Assembly (NCBI GenBank): GCA_018806915.1
Contig: JAGKQI010000080.1
Location: 124,001-188,000, forward strand
Direction of reading: 5' to 3'
Source: Phytophthora colocasiae
Taxonomy: Eukaryota; Oomycota; Peronosporomycetes; Peronosporales; Peronosporaceae
Length of the DNA stretch: 64,000 nucleotides
The translations under genes were made by a program, and so were the position numbers. Of the stretch, positions 41,988-52,444 are shown in pieces (the stretch's first letter is position 1; each line of letters opens with the position of its first letter). The notes beneath the pieces are model-generated. The model had not been told where the DNA came from, did no database searches, and saw only the letters and a list, made by a program, of their open reading frames with translations.

Positions 41988-43694
41988 TTACTTAAGCGCA
42001 ACGAGATCTCGAGTGATCGGGTCCATTCTATCCATGATCTTTCGTAGATCTGGTCGCTTCTTCAGTTCTGAGAACTCCACCTCACGTAGTTCATATAGGA
42101 CCGATGCATAGATCGCGTAATCCTCGATGAACTGGCTATAGTAATTCAAACTTCCAAGGAACGATTGCATGGATCGGAGTGATCCAGGGAATGGTAGATC
42201 CGTCAGAGACTTCAGGTCTTTCGGGTTCGCCTCCAATCCGTCGATCGACACTTTGTGTCCGAGGTACTCCACCTTATCCATGCCCCAGAAGCTCTTTGCC
42301 ACACTGATCGAGAGATTCCACTCATCACAGGCCTCCAATAGATCTTCCACCCGATCGCACATCTGATCCCATGATCCAGCCGTGATCAAGATATCGTCGA
42401 TGTATTATCTCCGTCCTAGCACCGAGGGGCGACCAGGATCCTCCGGGATCCCTGATTCAAACACATCTGCCGAGTCTTCCGTATTCCCTGACTGGAAGAT
42501 CTTCAAAAATCCATATAGAGCGTTGTCTACAAGACGTTGATAGATCTGAGGGGCGTTCTTCAGCCAGAACGGCATGCGATTCCACTCGAAAAGGCCAAAT
42601 GGAGTGATGAAAGCTGAGATCGCGCGAGCTCGATCGGTCATTGATACGACCCAGAATCCACTCGCCATGTCTAATGAACAATACCACAGAACCTTGTCAA
42701 GATCTTCTAGCAGGTCATTGATCAGGGGCATCGGGTAGATCATCAGCCTTGTGAGACCGTTCACCAACCGATAATCGATACATAGTCGGATGTCTACACC
42801 GTTCTTCTTGATGATCACCACGATCGGAGATGCCCACGGCGAGGTAGATGGCCGGATGATCTTGGCAGCTAGGAGTCCTTTAATGAGATCCGATACTTTC
42901 TCGCGGAACTGTGGCACCACCTTTCGGACTCGTTGTGCAATCGGCTTCGCATCCCCTACGTCGATATCACAAATGACGCCCTTAGCCGCTGGAGGAAGTG
43001 CGTTTCCTTCCCCGATCAGGAGATGTCGCTTCTTCCAAATAATCTGTCGAAGTTTCTCGATCTCCTCCGGGGTAGCCGATCCCGGATTTCCTACTTGCAG
43101 ATCTTCGATCCTGACTTCTTCAGTAGTGGAGATCTGGATCTCTGGTACTACTGCGAGATTGTCAGCTAGATCTTCGGCCGAAAAATCGCCACTTTCGTGT
43201 AAGTGGGTCTGATCGGCGTTCTCGATCCCTTCAGGAAATGTCGGATCGGGTTCGCTCGTTGATGGATCCTGAAGTTTGCCGTCCTTGGCTGTTAGGATCG
43301 GGGTGTCCTCGACCGTGGAGATGGCATCCGCGTCAGACATTGGTTTGATCTCGGTTTTGAAATCTGTTTTTTCTGTTTTTACCTCGATCTCTTCTTCGCA
43401 TGTCCGATCTGTCCGATCTGGGGCCTGATCTGGCAAGCTCTCATTCGTCTCAGTCTCACCACCCCCAGCTTCGCCACTCGGGGTCTTGTCGGAACTGATC
43501 GTATTCGGTGGGGTATCCGTGGGATCCGGTGGGGGATCGATGAATGCGACCTTGACTTCGGCTGCATCGGTTGGTGATCGAGGTTCCAATGTCGATATTG
43601 GCGCAGGATCAGGATCGGCCTTGGTCGTCCCACTTCGGCGGAGTATGGATCGCGACGTAGGTCGGTCGTTCGACCGACGGTAAGGGGATCTCAA
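41988..43694 (-). pseudogene. pol: C3 pol: reverse transcriptase
   Basis: An acidic Pro-rich linker (43694-43060) leads to RT: GVICDIDVGDAKPIAQRVRK, STSPWASPIVVIIKKNGVDI, LCIDYRLVNGLTRLM, SLDMASGFW, then the YIDD box (YIDDILITAGSW) near 42395. A TAA at 42405-42407 lies directly before the YIDD box, where C5 has Ser (GRRSYIDDI), consistent with TCA to TAA. The thumb/connection region runs on to a stop at 41988. The frame then changes before RNase H. Confidence 0.9.
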
Positions 43695-43888
43695 CGGATT
43701 CCTGAGGTTCTGGTCTCGCGTCCACAGTCGCTTCTAGAGCTAGATTCTGCCACTCCATGTAGCGCCGGGATCCGACTGACACAAACCCGGGGAATCGAGG
43801 CACTTTTTCCTGATCAAGTACCATTGGCCGAACTCGGTATTTAGTGATCACGAATTTGAGCGAGAAGATTTTACGATTGGATCACAGA

Positions 43889-44674
43889 CTACATGTCGGG
43901 GATATGTAGATTTTCCTCCAATTTTACCGATCTTACCTTCTCACCGTATAATCTCTTGCGACCACTACCCACTTCATTAGGTAAGCACATCGATCCCTTC
44001 GCTAGATCCATCCGGACCCCAGCCGGAATCATGAAATCCATACCTAAGATGGCGTCTTGTCCGGATAGGTCCCCAATCCAAATATCGAAAAAGTATACCA
44101 AGTATCCCGCAAGCGTGATCTTGATCCTCGTTCTCCCTTCGGTGGTATACACATTATCACCGATCCCAACACATTCCTGTCTCTGACTAGTGGCAAAGTG
44201 GCACCCAACCTTACGAGCAAAGGCGGTATCCAAGATGGATACCTCGGCGCCAGTGTCCAGGAGTAAGATCGCTCTTTCATTATTGATCTTGCCTGAGATC
44301 TTGGCTTGGCGGAACCATTTTCCTGATGCGTGGTATTTCCAGTACCCCCTGGATTCTCCTTCCTTGAGATCCAAAGCCACTTCCGCACCAGATCGCGAGA
44401 ACTCATCGATCCGGGGAAGACTCACGATCTTAGCAGTATACGAATGCAACTTACATGTATTACCGCGCAGATCCGAATTCTCCCTATCTTGATCTCTCGA
44501 TTTCTTGTTCACATATGCATAGATGCAGTACTCAAAACGCTCGGCTCGTACCGGTTTCCAAACCGGCGAGCGTCCTAGTTTAACATCTTTTCCACCTTCT
44601 CGGGAAACAATCCGGCATGTCGGGTCGGGTCGTACCACTTGCGGATCTGGATGTAGAATTCTTCCATGGGGCAT
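43889..44674 (-). pseudogene. C3 aspartic protease
   Basis: Retropepsin-like. RAILLLDTGAEVSILDTAFA carries the DTG active site near 44260, with QDAILGMDFMIPAGVRMDL as the C-terminal flap-side segment. It overlaps the gag knuckle frame at its start and is separated from RT by a frame change near 43880-43700. It would mature Gag and Pol. Confidence 0.85.
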
Positions 44675-44904
44675 TCTCCAGCTTCATGGATCTCCCCACA
44701 ACCACGGCAGGTATATAGACAGTGATCCGTCGGGTGACCCCTCTTTCCGCACTTGTCACAGGTTAGACGTCTCCAGCAGTCCAGATCTGTGTGCTTCCGC
44801 GATCCACAGTGCGAACAGCGTCTTCGATCGTGATCCGATCCCCTGCGATCTGTGATCCGGCCTCGATCATGCGTGTTCGTGTGGCTGAAAACGGAAAGAT
44901 CCAC
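44575..44904 (-). pseudogene. gag: C3 gag remnant: triple zinc knuckle
   Basis: Three tandem knuckles: CSHCGSRKHTDLDC, CDKCGKRGHPTDHC and the shortened CRGCGEIHEAGEC. Element D has the same triple arrangement. The capsid part expected upstream (toward the 5' LTR) is not visible, so gag is truncated. Confidence 0.85.
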
Positions 44905-45067
44905 AGATCAGCAGAGTTCTGGGAGGATCTCTACTGACAGGCACGAGGCAGACCTGGATCGCAATCCAGATCTCGAAGAAAAACCTCGAATTCCTCCCAA
45001 GGCCCCTTCGAAGGCCAACGCGAGATCCGCACACGAGCGAAAAGGAATCAGCAAAGCTGAAACCTAA

Positions 45068-45689
45068 TCTGCTCACCAAGTCCACTGTTGCCTCAAGATC
45101 GACCAAGAAAAAGAAGATCAAGAGCAACCGGACGAAATTGAAAGCTCCAGACTCAGAGCCAGAAGATGTGATCAACCCAGGATCGACGATCACCAAGGAC
45201 GCGATCAAGCAGGCCTATTACAGGAAGATGCTAAGTGAGACCTTGCTTAATGATCCCGTTCTTACGATCATACAAGTCCGCCAGATCGGTAATATCGCCG
45301 GCCCGGTGTCGAAGCCCCGGACTAGCTCTGACCGCCTGAACGCGGTGAAGATTCTACTCGATCTACTCCAAGAAGCTGGTTTAGTGGCTGGAGAGTTCGA
45401 CCCAAACTCTCTAATTGACCTGGAACTGGAAGCGATCCAATCTGCGACCCATGATCTATTCGACTCTCTCAGAATCTTGGTCGGTGAACGCCCACTGACG
45501 CCCGATCCAGGCTATCAGACTGGATCGTCATGCTACGCGTCAGCAACCTCGGAACCAGATTCCGACAGCCCGAGAAGGCTGCAACGCATGTCGTTGGGCC
45601 CCTCCGGTGCCTCCGTCGATCCAACATTCGTAGGCACTTCTTCCCCTTGTTCTTCTTTAATCTTGACATATTCTTGGGACTCTCGGTGA
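45068..45689 (+). CDS. uncharacterised plus-strand ORF between C3 gag knuckles and PBS
   Basis: An open, protein-like frame on the strand opposite to C3 gag-pol, occupying the place where gag capsid should be. It begins with a Lys-rich part (STKKKKIKSNRTK). A helical region follows (TKDAIKQAYYRKMLSETLL, SDRLNAVKILLDLLQEAG, SLIDLELEAIQSATHDLF), then a Ser/Pro tail ending at 45689, 15 bp from the PBS. ATG at 45138 is the first clear start. It may be the exon of a captured gene or a rearranged piece of another element. Not recognised. Confidence 0.4.
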
Positions 45690-45693
45690 TATC

Positions 45694-45721
45694 CTCGGTT
45701 CGAATCCGGGCACGCGCACCA
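45694..45721 (-). promoter_or_regulatory. C3 primer-binding site continuous with a whole tRNA T-arm
   Basis: The plus strand reads ATCCGGGCACGCGCACCA (45704-45721), a tRNA 3' end with CCA. Upstream it continues CTCGGTTCGAAT so that a full 5-bp T-stem (CTCGG/CCGGG, one G-U) and TTCGAAT loop are present. Element D has the identical 18-base site but not the T-arm extension. The primer tRNA would have a GCGCGTG acceptor 5' strand; I do not assign its amino acid. Confidence 0.8.
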
Positions 45722-45722
45722 T

Positions 45723-46352
45723 TGTGGTGGAGCGGATCTGCCAAAATCTCGTTAAGGCAGGTCTCGATCACCACTTGCGCCCAGACACCGACTAACGGAG
45801 GGGGTCCCCCGATGATCCGTGATCTAGCTGCGTGTAGTTTCACCTTGTGTACCCGTCGGTAGGCGGGTTACGCTCTTCCAGGTGACTTCTGAAGGTGTCT
45901 TGTAGGTCGGAAGAAAGTCTTGCGTGACGCAGGGGTTTAAGGTAGCGTGGAAGTTCTTCACACCACCTCGGGGTACTTGATCCCGGTCGTAGGCGAGTTC
46001 TCGAGCCTTGATCCGGGTGCCTGGTGCTTGATCCAGGTCTTCCAAAAATCCAATGTTCGGGATTCAGTCCCTTCCTTTCCGTTGTTTGCCGCTTCCTTTA
46101 GCGGGGGTCTTGAGGAGGCGAGATTCGACGGGATCGTCAGGCTAAACAACCAATTCCTTCCAATCCGATGTATGCACTTAAGGATAGTTTACTAGATAGG
46201 GCAAAGCTGGCCAATATATTTTCCAGACTTAACCACTATACTAGGTCACGTATCCTTACCTTCTTGACGCTTGTAGGGCCAATGTAGTTCCCAGTTCCAG
46301 GCGTAGCGAAGACACTTGAGTGGTTCAGGGCAAATTCGATTCTGTTTATGGT
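45723..46352 (-). repeat. 5' LTR-C of C3, truncated by LTR-D
   Basis: Matches 27451-28085 closely, then stops at GGTTATT, where LTR-D of element D begins. About 660 bp of the LTR, including the promoter-side end, are lost. Confidence 0.9.
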
Positions 46353-46356
46353 TATT

Positions 46357-48021
46357 TGACATGATGTTATTTCCGATTTTCGAGCGACAGGTGGATATTA
46401 CGTTACGATGTGATTGGTTATACTATGGGTTATAAGCGAAAGGGACTCTGGGGCGCGGCCGCACCCGTGCGACATCTGTGGAAGATTGTGGATAAACCTT
46501 CGCCTGACTGTAAAGGGGCCCAAAGGACCAGAAGTGTACTTCAGAGTGTGCACAACTCTGAAGGTCAACTACACTCTGTCTGGTCACCGGACTTTCCCCG
46601 ACGATGAGTGCCTAAGTTCTGGCGGAAAGTCTCTTAGAAGAACGTATCTCTGAGAGACCTCATCCCGTTACCGTCCAGCGCGACGATGGATGGTTCAAGG
46701 ATTCACAATATATACCCGCAGAGACCAAGTATCGCGCGCCGGACGCCGCGCACCCGCGCAACCCTCAAGATCTTCATGTACGTTGTAGCATTGGTGCTCC
46801 GTACTCTGGTTTCTTACTCAAAACTCTGGTATCTCTAACTCTGAGTGACCAAGACTCTGAAAACCAAGTGATATCAGACTCTGAAAACCAGGATACCAGA
46901 CTCTGAAACCACCGAAGATCCAAGACCATACTGAAACCAAGTGAACCCAAGTTCAAGTCACGCATTCAAGTGATTACTGACCTGCACATCCCCCCGTAAT
47001 GACGCCTCTACCTGTTAACCCATCGAGATCGGCTGCACAGACTGCATACTGAGATCAAGTCAAGATATCTTATAAATACAAGAGCCAAGTTTACCTGACA
47101 TATGAAGACTGACTGCTCAAAGGACGCAAAAGACGACAAGAAGAAGAGAGTTACCAGAGATATATGATAGTTATGAGGAACATAAACGATAAACAGAGTT
47201 CAATTTGCCGTGTAACCCAGAAGTCGTTGTATTTCTGTTTGCAAGGCCACGTCAAGCATCGCTGCCGTGTGATCTCTCGCCTATTCAATCCCCTTAGGCG
47301 GAGATCAGGTAACGCAGAGACCTGAAAGGACCCGCCTATTCCATATCCTAGTTGGGTCGTTTGTTTTGTCTCTAGCGGTAGCCCATTTCATATTGCTCGT
47401 TTGGACAGGCTCTGGAAACTAGACAGTCGTTTTCAGAGTGCAAGGTAGACTGTTATATATAGCCGATTGTATTGGTTTATAATTTCCCTCTATACTAGAG
47501 GGTGGTGCGCGAACGTGAAAGGGATACCAGACAGACCAGGTGTCTGGTAACAAGTCCCTAGTTGACTTGGAGTGTTAGCCCGTTCAAGGGCCTAGAAAGA
47601 ATAAGAACGGCTGTATATATTTGTATATTTTCGAACTCTGTATATCGGTTGTTTATCTCTGAAAGTCAGGTATCTCGGTTCTGGATTTGTGATATTCAGA
47701 CACCGATTTCAGACTTTCTCTGGTATATTAATCTCTTTTCGCCCGCCGACTTCCTGGAAACCACTTTGGTTTCCAGAGATTCCGACTCCCGAACGCTCCT
47801 GGGAGGATTTCCTGAATACCGACACCAGACTCCAAGGGAACCCCGACTTCTCTTCACAACACATTCTCAGACTCCGGCGAGGTTTATATTTCCGAAGACA
47901 ACGAACCCACGAGGATACCGCAAGGTACCACACGCCAACCTACCGTTGTACGGCTCTGAAAGCCCCTTTTCAGTAGTCATATAACTAGCTCCGCGATCAA
48001 AGTTTCACCGACTTCGCAACA
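46357..48021 (+). repeat. 5' LTR-D of element D
   Basis: 1665 bp from TGACATGATG to CTTCGCAACA, directly followed by a PBS. Partial copies in inverted orientation lie at 18593-20218 and 26661-27450. Words such as CAGACTCTGAAAACC recur many times. Confidence 0.9.
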
Positions 48022-48023
48022 AC

Positions 48024-48041
48024 TGGTGCGCGTGCCCGGAT
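48024..48041 (+). promoter_or_regulatory. primer-binding site of element D
   Basis: TGGTGCGCGTGCCCGGAT, 18 bases, two bases after the LTR. Identical to the site of C3 although the LTRs are unrelated. Confidence 0.85.
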
Positions 48042-48114
48042 CTTTGGAATCGTGATATCACCGGATTTGAGAGTACAAGAAGAGAAAGTTTCCTGTCAAG
48101 CGTCTATATTCAAG

Positions 48115-51100
48115 ATGGCTACGTCAGGATCTACGAGAGGAGGACGCCGTGGTCGTGGTCGGAGTACTCCGACACGTCAGTCCAAGCGTCTACAAGGTCT
48201 ATCGCCTGAGGAGCAACCAGACTTGGATGCCATCCAGAAGGCGGCCCGCGAGAAGAGGAAAGCTGCGCGAGAGAAGAAGGCAGCTGAGAGTGTGAGCGTC
48301 CCAGAACCGGCGGTCGAAGACCAGCCTGCTGAAGAACCAGAAGCTCAGGAGACACCTGCTGTCTCTGGTGAACAAGGTTCTGAAGGCCCGTCCGAAGTCG
48401 AAGGTTCTGGTGATGAGGTGACCACCACCCGCGAGGGTGGCGATGAGGCGTCTGAGGGAGGCGCCGATATGGTTGAGTCCCCGGAGGTGATCGATCTGTG
48501 TTCAGATTCGGCAACGTCCGGCCAGTCTGTGGATGAAGCGAAACCAGAACCTGAAGTTTCTGGAAGTCAATCTACAGTCCCCAAAGTCTGAAGACGCATC
48601 AATGTCTGATGACACGGCTGTCAAGTCCGAGGAATCTCTGAAGACAGCGTCCGATGAGTCTGGAAGGGCTGATTCGCTTGACGGAGAACGAGCTCTGAAA
48701 TATGTGCGTCGTGAGTTCCGCCGTTGGAGAGATATGGACACAGGCAAGGTCGTCCCGCCAAGCATCGAGTATATGTGGCCGACGATGAAGCCTAGTGCTG
48801 ATGCTTTCCAGAAAGCTGCTGCAGCGACCGGCGACTACATCAAGTGGCGATGTTCCTCTGTCTTCCCTGAGGATATGTGGATCTCAGAGTTTCACGTGAG
48901 GCGTCATGGTTTTGGTCGGATCCAAGACCTTTCCTACGTCGAGATCCCGATGAGTACGTTGACAGCACCAGAGTGTGTGGCAATTCTTCAGACAATGCTG
49001 TATGAGGCAGGTTTCGAATTTCAGAACCTCCTCCCAACATGGTCTCAGACGCAGGCGTCATCCGTTTTTGAGTCTCAAATACGCAGTGTGGCGTCCGAAC
49101 TTCAGAGTCGACTCGCTGTGGAATTGGTTGAGTGGGCCACAGTGACCGCCAGGTTACAAGTGAACCGACTCCCAGAAGACATGAAACGAGAAGACACAAC
49201 AAGCCAAGATGAAGCAGACCGTATATTACCTGACAAGGATGCTGACCTACAAGGACGACGACTGATCATGCGACTCCGGGTGACCGGACTTCGAGTGACG
49301 CACAGTTCTGATGGTTCCAGCAGTGATGAGCCACCGCGGTCCAAGCGCTTGCAGCAGAGACCACCGCGCCCACAAGTCCCGTCAACACCGTCAGCTTTAT
49401 CGACGCCATCGCTGTCTTCACTGCCGCAGTATGAGAATCGCTCTGATAACACGCGACCGGAGTCTGAAAACCTGATGTCTGAAGATCACAGCACTTCTTA
49501 GACTCTGATGTCGGACGTGCCAGTTCCCAGTGTCATTGGGACCTCGGATGACCAGTCGTCGGGATTCCAGACTTCACGTGGAAGCTCTACGGACTCGTCC
49601 TTGATGTCCATGAGTCGAGGGGCGGCATCACATATGCCGCTGTCCACAGGAAGTCTGGCGTTAATCGCTCAAGGCGCTGCCGTAGGAGGAGCAGTCTCTG
49701 AAGGCATGGGGATCCAAGTGACGCGAACGCTGTTACCAGTGAAACCAGAGCTCGAAGATGTCGACATGACGGAAGAGAAACCAGAGGTGTTGGACGCGAA
49801 GTCTGGAAACCAGGCGTCTCTCGGAAGTTTTTTACGGGATTTCAGGCGATTGACCCCGGAGATTCCACCTGTGTCTGCCTCCACTCAAAGCGAAAGTCAC
49901 CAGAGCCACCGCCAAAGTGTGAAGAGTGAAGACCTTCCAAAACCACCGTCCCGACGCTTGAGTTCCATCGCGTCGAGTGGTACGAAGTCAGAAGCTCAAA
50001 GATCTCAGAGATCAGGACCTGCCCAGATCTAGTTGAACGTCATGAGGCAACAACAGGAGTGGCAAAGCCGGATGGAGCAAGCGCAGATGGAGTTCTTGGC
50101 CCGGAAACGCTTGGAGTCCATGGAACGCGATCGTCGTCGAGAACAACGTGACTTGGAGGCAAGACGCGAGATTCAGACGCTCACTGAGCGCTTGTTGAAG
50201 TCAGAAAACGCGAGGCTGGAGGCTGAGAGACGCGCCGACGACGCTGAAGAACGCAGAAGTCTGGTATCTGAGAGCAAACTCAGGAATCACAGCGCGGCAG
50301 AGTTGGAAACTCTGAAATCGGAGCTTCGGAACTCTGAAAACCAACGTCTGTTTGCTGAACGCTGGCGACAGAGAGAAGCCGAGACCGAAGCCGAACGTGT
50401 GCGTGCGACTGACGAGATGAAACAAGACTGGATTTCTCAAATGGAAGCCTTACAGCAGCGAATGAAAGTCATGGAAGCTGAGCGCGACAGGGAGAAAGAA
50501 AGTTCTCAGAACATGCAACGGTTCCAAGCCGGTCAGTTGAGAAACCTTCGAGTGACATTATCCCAAGTTCAAGAGGCGCGAAGGGTCTGTCACCCTGATT
50601 CAGCAACTGCAAACCAAGTGTTACATACCGGCAACCCTGAAGTTGCAACTATGTATCCAGTATCAGGGCCAGAAATCAGAAGTGACGCAAGTAGGTTTGG
50701 GGTTGAACCCATGTCACATTCACCGGTCCTCAAGACGGAATCCCGAGAGGTTGCGACCTTCCAGCAGGACACCCCTGCACGAAGCACGGGGACGAAGCGA
50801 GTGAAGGCTGAGAGGAATGGCGTCGCTTCTACTGCTACGGCCACCCAGGTGACTCAAGTGACCCCGGTGACAGAGGTCAAGGGTGATACTAGACGTGCGC
50901 CTACTCCGAGACGAGATCCACCTCAGAAAACGGAGACTAGACGGCCTAATGTAGACCGGAGAGCGTCTCGCAGAGGGAAACGCCATGGTAGAGCGCCCGA
51001 CTCTGGCGGGGACTCTGATGACTCGAGCTCAGACTCTGCGAGCTCGTCATCAGAAAACTCGGAACCAGGTGAAGTGGTGAATCTGACGGCAGCAACTCAA

Positions 51101-52412
51101 GCGCAGGCCGGAACCACACTTCTAACACTAAGGCCGTTCATGAACTCTAACAACCTTGGAGAATTCGACCCCAGAGCTACGCTCAGGGAACGTGTCCATT
51201 GGTGGGAACGGTTTACGAATATGGCTTCTCAAGGAGGATGGTCGACTAAGACGCGCATCCAGGAACTCAAGTTGAAGCTCCCCGTATCTGCACGAGACTG
51301 GTTTAACCAGCTCCCCAAAAGTGTGACCCGTGACTGGAAAGAGCTGTCTTCAGAGTTCAAAAGACGTTATTGCAAAGCTCGATCATCGTATTCAGAGAGG
51401 TACTTTACGATGGCTATGAAAGACTCTGAGACTCCGCTTGAATTTTTCTACCGACTTAATTCTGCCGCTGGGAAGGCTGACATCGATTTCAGAAAGTCGT
51501 CCAAGCGTCTTGAGAAACATGTACTGCGATTCATCACGAAGCTTAAAGATGCACGCCTGAAAACTTCGCTGCAAGGTCAGAGATTTCGACGGATTTCAGA
51601 CTTGGAATATGCGTTGCAGCAAGATGAAGACGTGTGGCGAACTGGTGACCAAGAGATGACTCCTGCCAAGTCTCGAGATTTCCGGGCTGATAATATTCCA
51701 CTAGGACAGTTCAAGCCCAAGTGTGTGCATCGGACTTATGTCGCAAGAGACTTCTGAAGATTATGACTCTGAAAACTCTGAAAATCATAAGGAGTCTCTG
51801 AAACCCAATCAGGATACCAGAGACCAGACGGGTGATTCCAGAGGTCCAAGTGCGACTTCAGAGTCTACCCGCGATGAAAGTACTGCACAAGCTTCTTCGA
51901 ACAATTCAATAGCTCCACCAAGTGCAGAGTGGACGCAGAATCTGACGAATGAGGTATATCGAGTAATGGATAATATGGGATGGCGTCCGCCGCCCCAGTC
52001 CCCGTCTGGATCGTCAGGTCAAGGATTCCACCAGAGGCGTCATGAGAATAGTGGCTATTGGAACAAGTTCTGTGAAAAATGTCAACGCTCAGGACACTCG
52101 GAGGAAGATTGCTGGAGAGACGTCACGTGTGACCGATGCGAGGAGAAGGGACACCTGAGTCGAATGTGTCGGATGCCGCCCTGTGAAGTATGTGGAAAAG
52201 TGCACCCTGGAAACCCCTGTGAAAACCTGAAAACTCTGGAAGCACTCAAGCAACTCGCTCGACAAGGCGCACTCAAGGACATGCCGAACCACCTACGGGA
52301 GAAACTTCTGGGTGATGAGGCAGACTCTGGGAAGCCGTTAAACTCATGTGCCCGTCGGATGGGGATCCGAAACGCGCCGGGCATGGCGTTACCCCAGAGT
52401 TGTGTGTTCTAG
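48115..52412 (+). pseudogene. gag: element D gag, very large
   Basis: ATG at 48115 (MATSGSTRGGRRGRGR). It has a basic start, an acidic stretch, and a folded region at about 48680-49200 (YVRREFRRWRDMDTGKVVPP). A Ser/Pro-rich part precedes a long coiled coil at 50060-50560. The capsid-like domain at 51110-51700 has WWERFTNMASQGGW and ETPLEFFYRLNSAAGKAD. Three zinc knuckles follow at 52065-52215 (CEKCQRSGHSEEDC, CDRCEEKGHLSRMC, CEVCGKVHPGNPC). One frame holds from 48533 to 51757 apart from TAG at 49499-49501 and 50030-50032. Frame changes occur near 48560 and 51740. The total of about 1,400 codons is far beyond a usual gypsy Gag. Confidence 0.8.
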
Positions 52413-52444
52413 TATGTGTAGGACCAGAGCTGAGAAAGGTTCAA

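Larger units (their letters stand above)
27451..46352 (-). mobile_element. Ty3/gypsy element C3 with dual RNase H, chromodomain and convergent coiled-coil gene
   Basis: Minus-strand element: 5' LTR (45723-46352, truncated), PBS, gag knuckles, protease, RT, RNase H plus a second RNase H, chromodomain, then a plus-strand coiled-coil gene, polypurine tract and 3' LTR (27451-28745). Element B (29651-37913) is inserted in the coiled-coil gene. Integrase is missing by an in-frame deletion. Its sister C5 at 55386-63790 has the same order in the opposite orientation and retains integrase. Confidence 0.88.

Noticed and set aside
45694..45721. tRNA gene
   Set aside because: Only the T-arm and acceptor 3' strand with encoded CCA are present, exactly beside an LTR; no D-arm or anticodon arm, so it is a primer-binding site.
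45469..45843. 124-codon minus-strand ORF across the C3 5' LTR and PBS
   Set aside because: It runs through the LTR and PBS with no Gag-like motif; similar frames arise in each LTR-C copy because the LTR sequence is shared.
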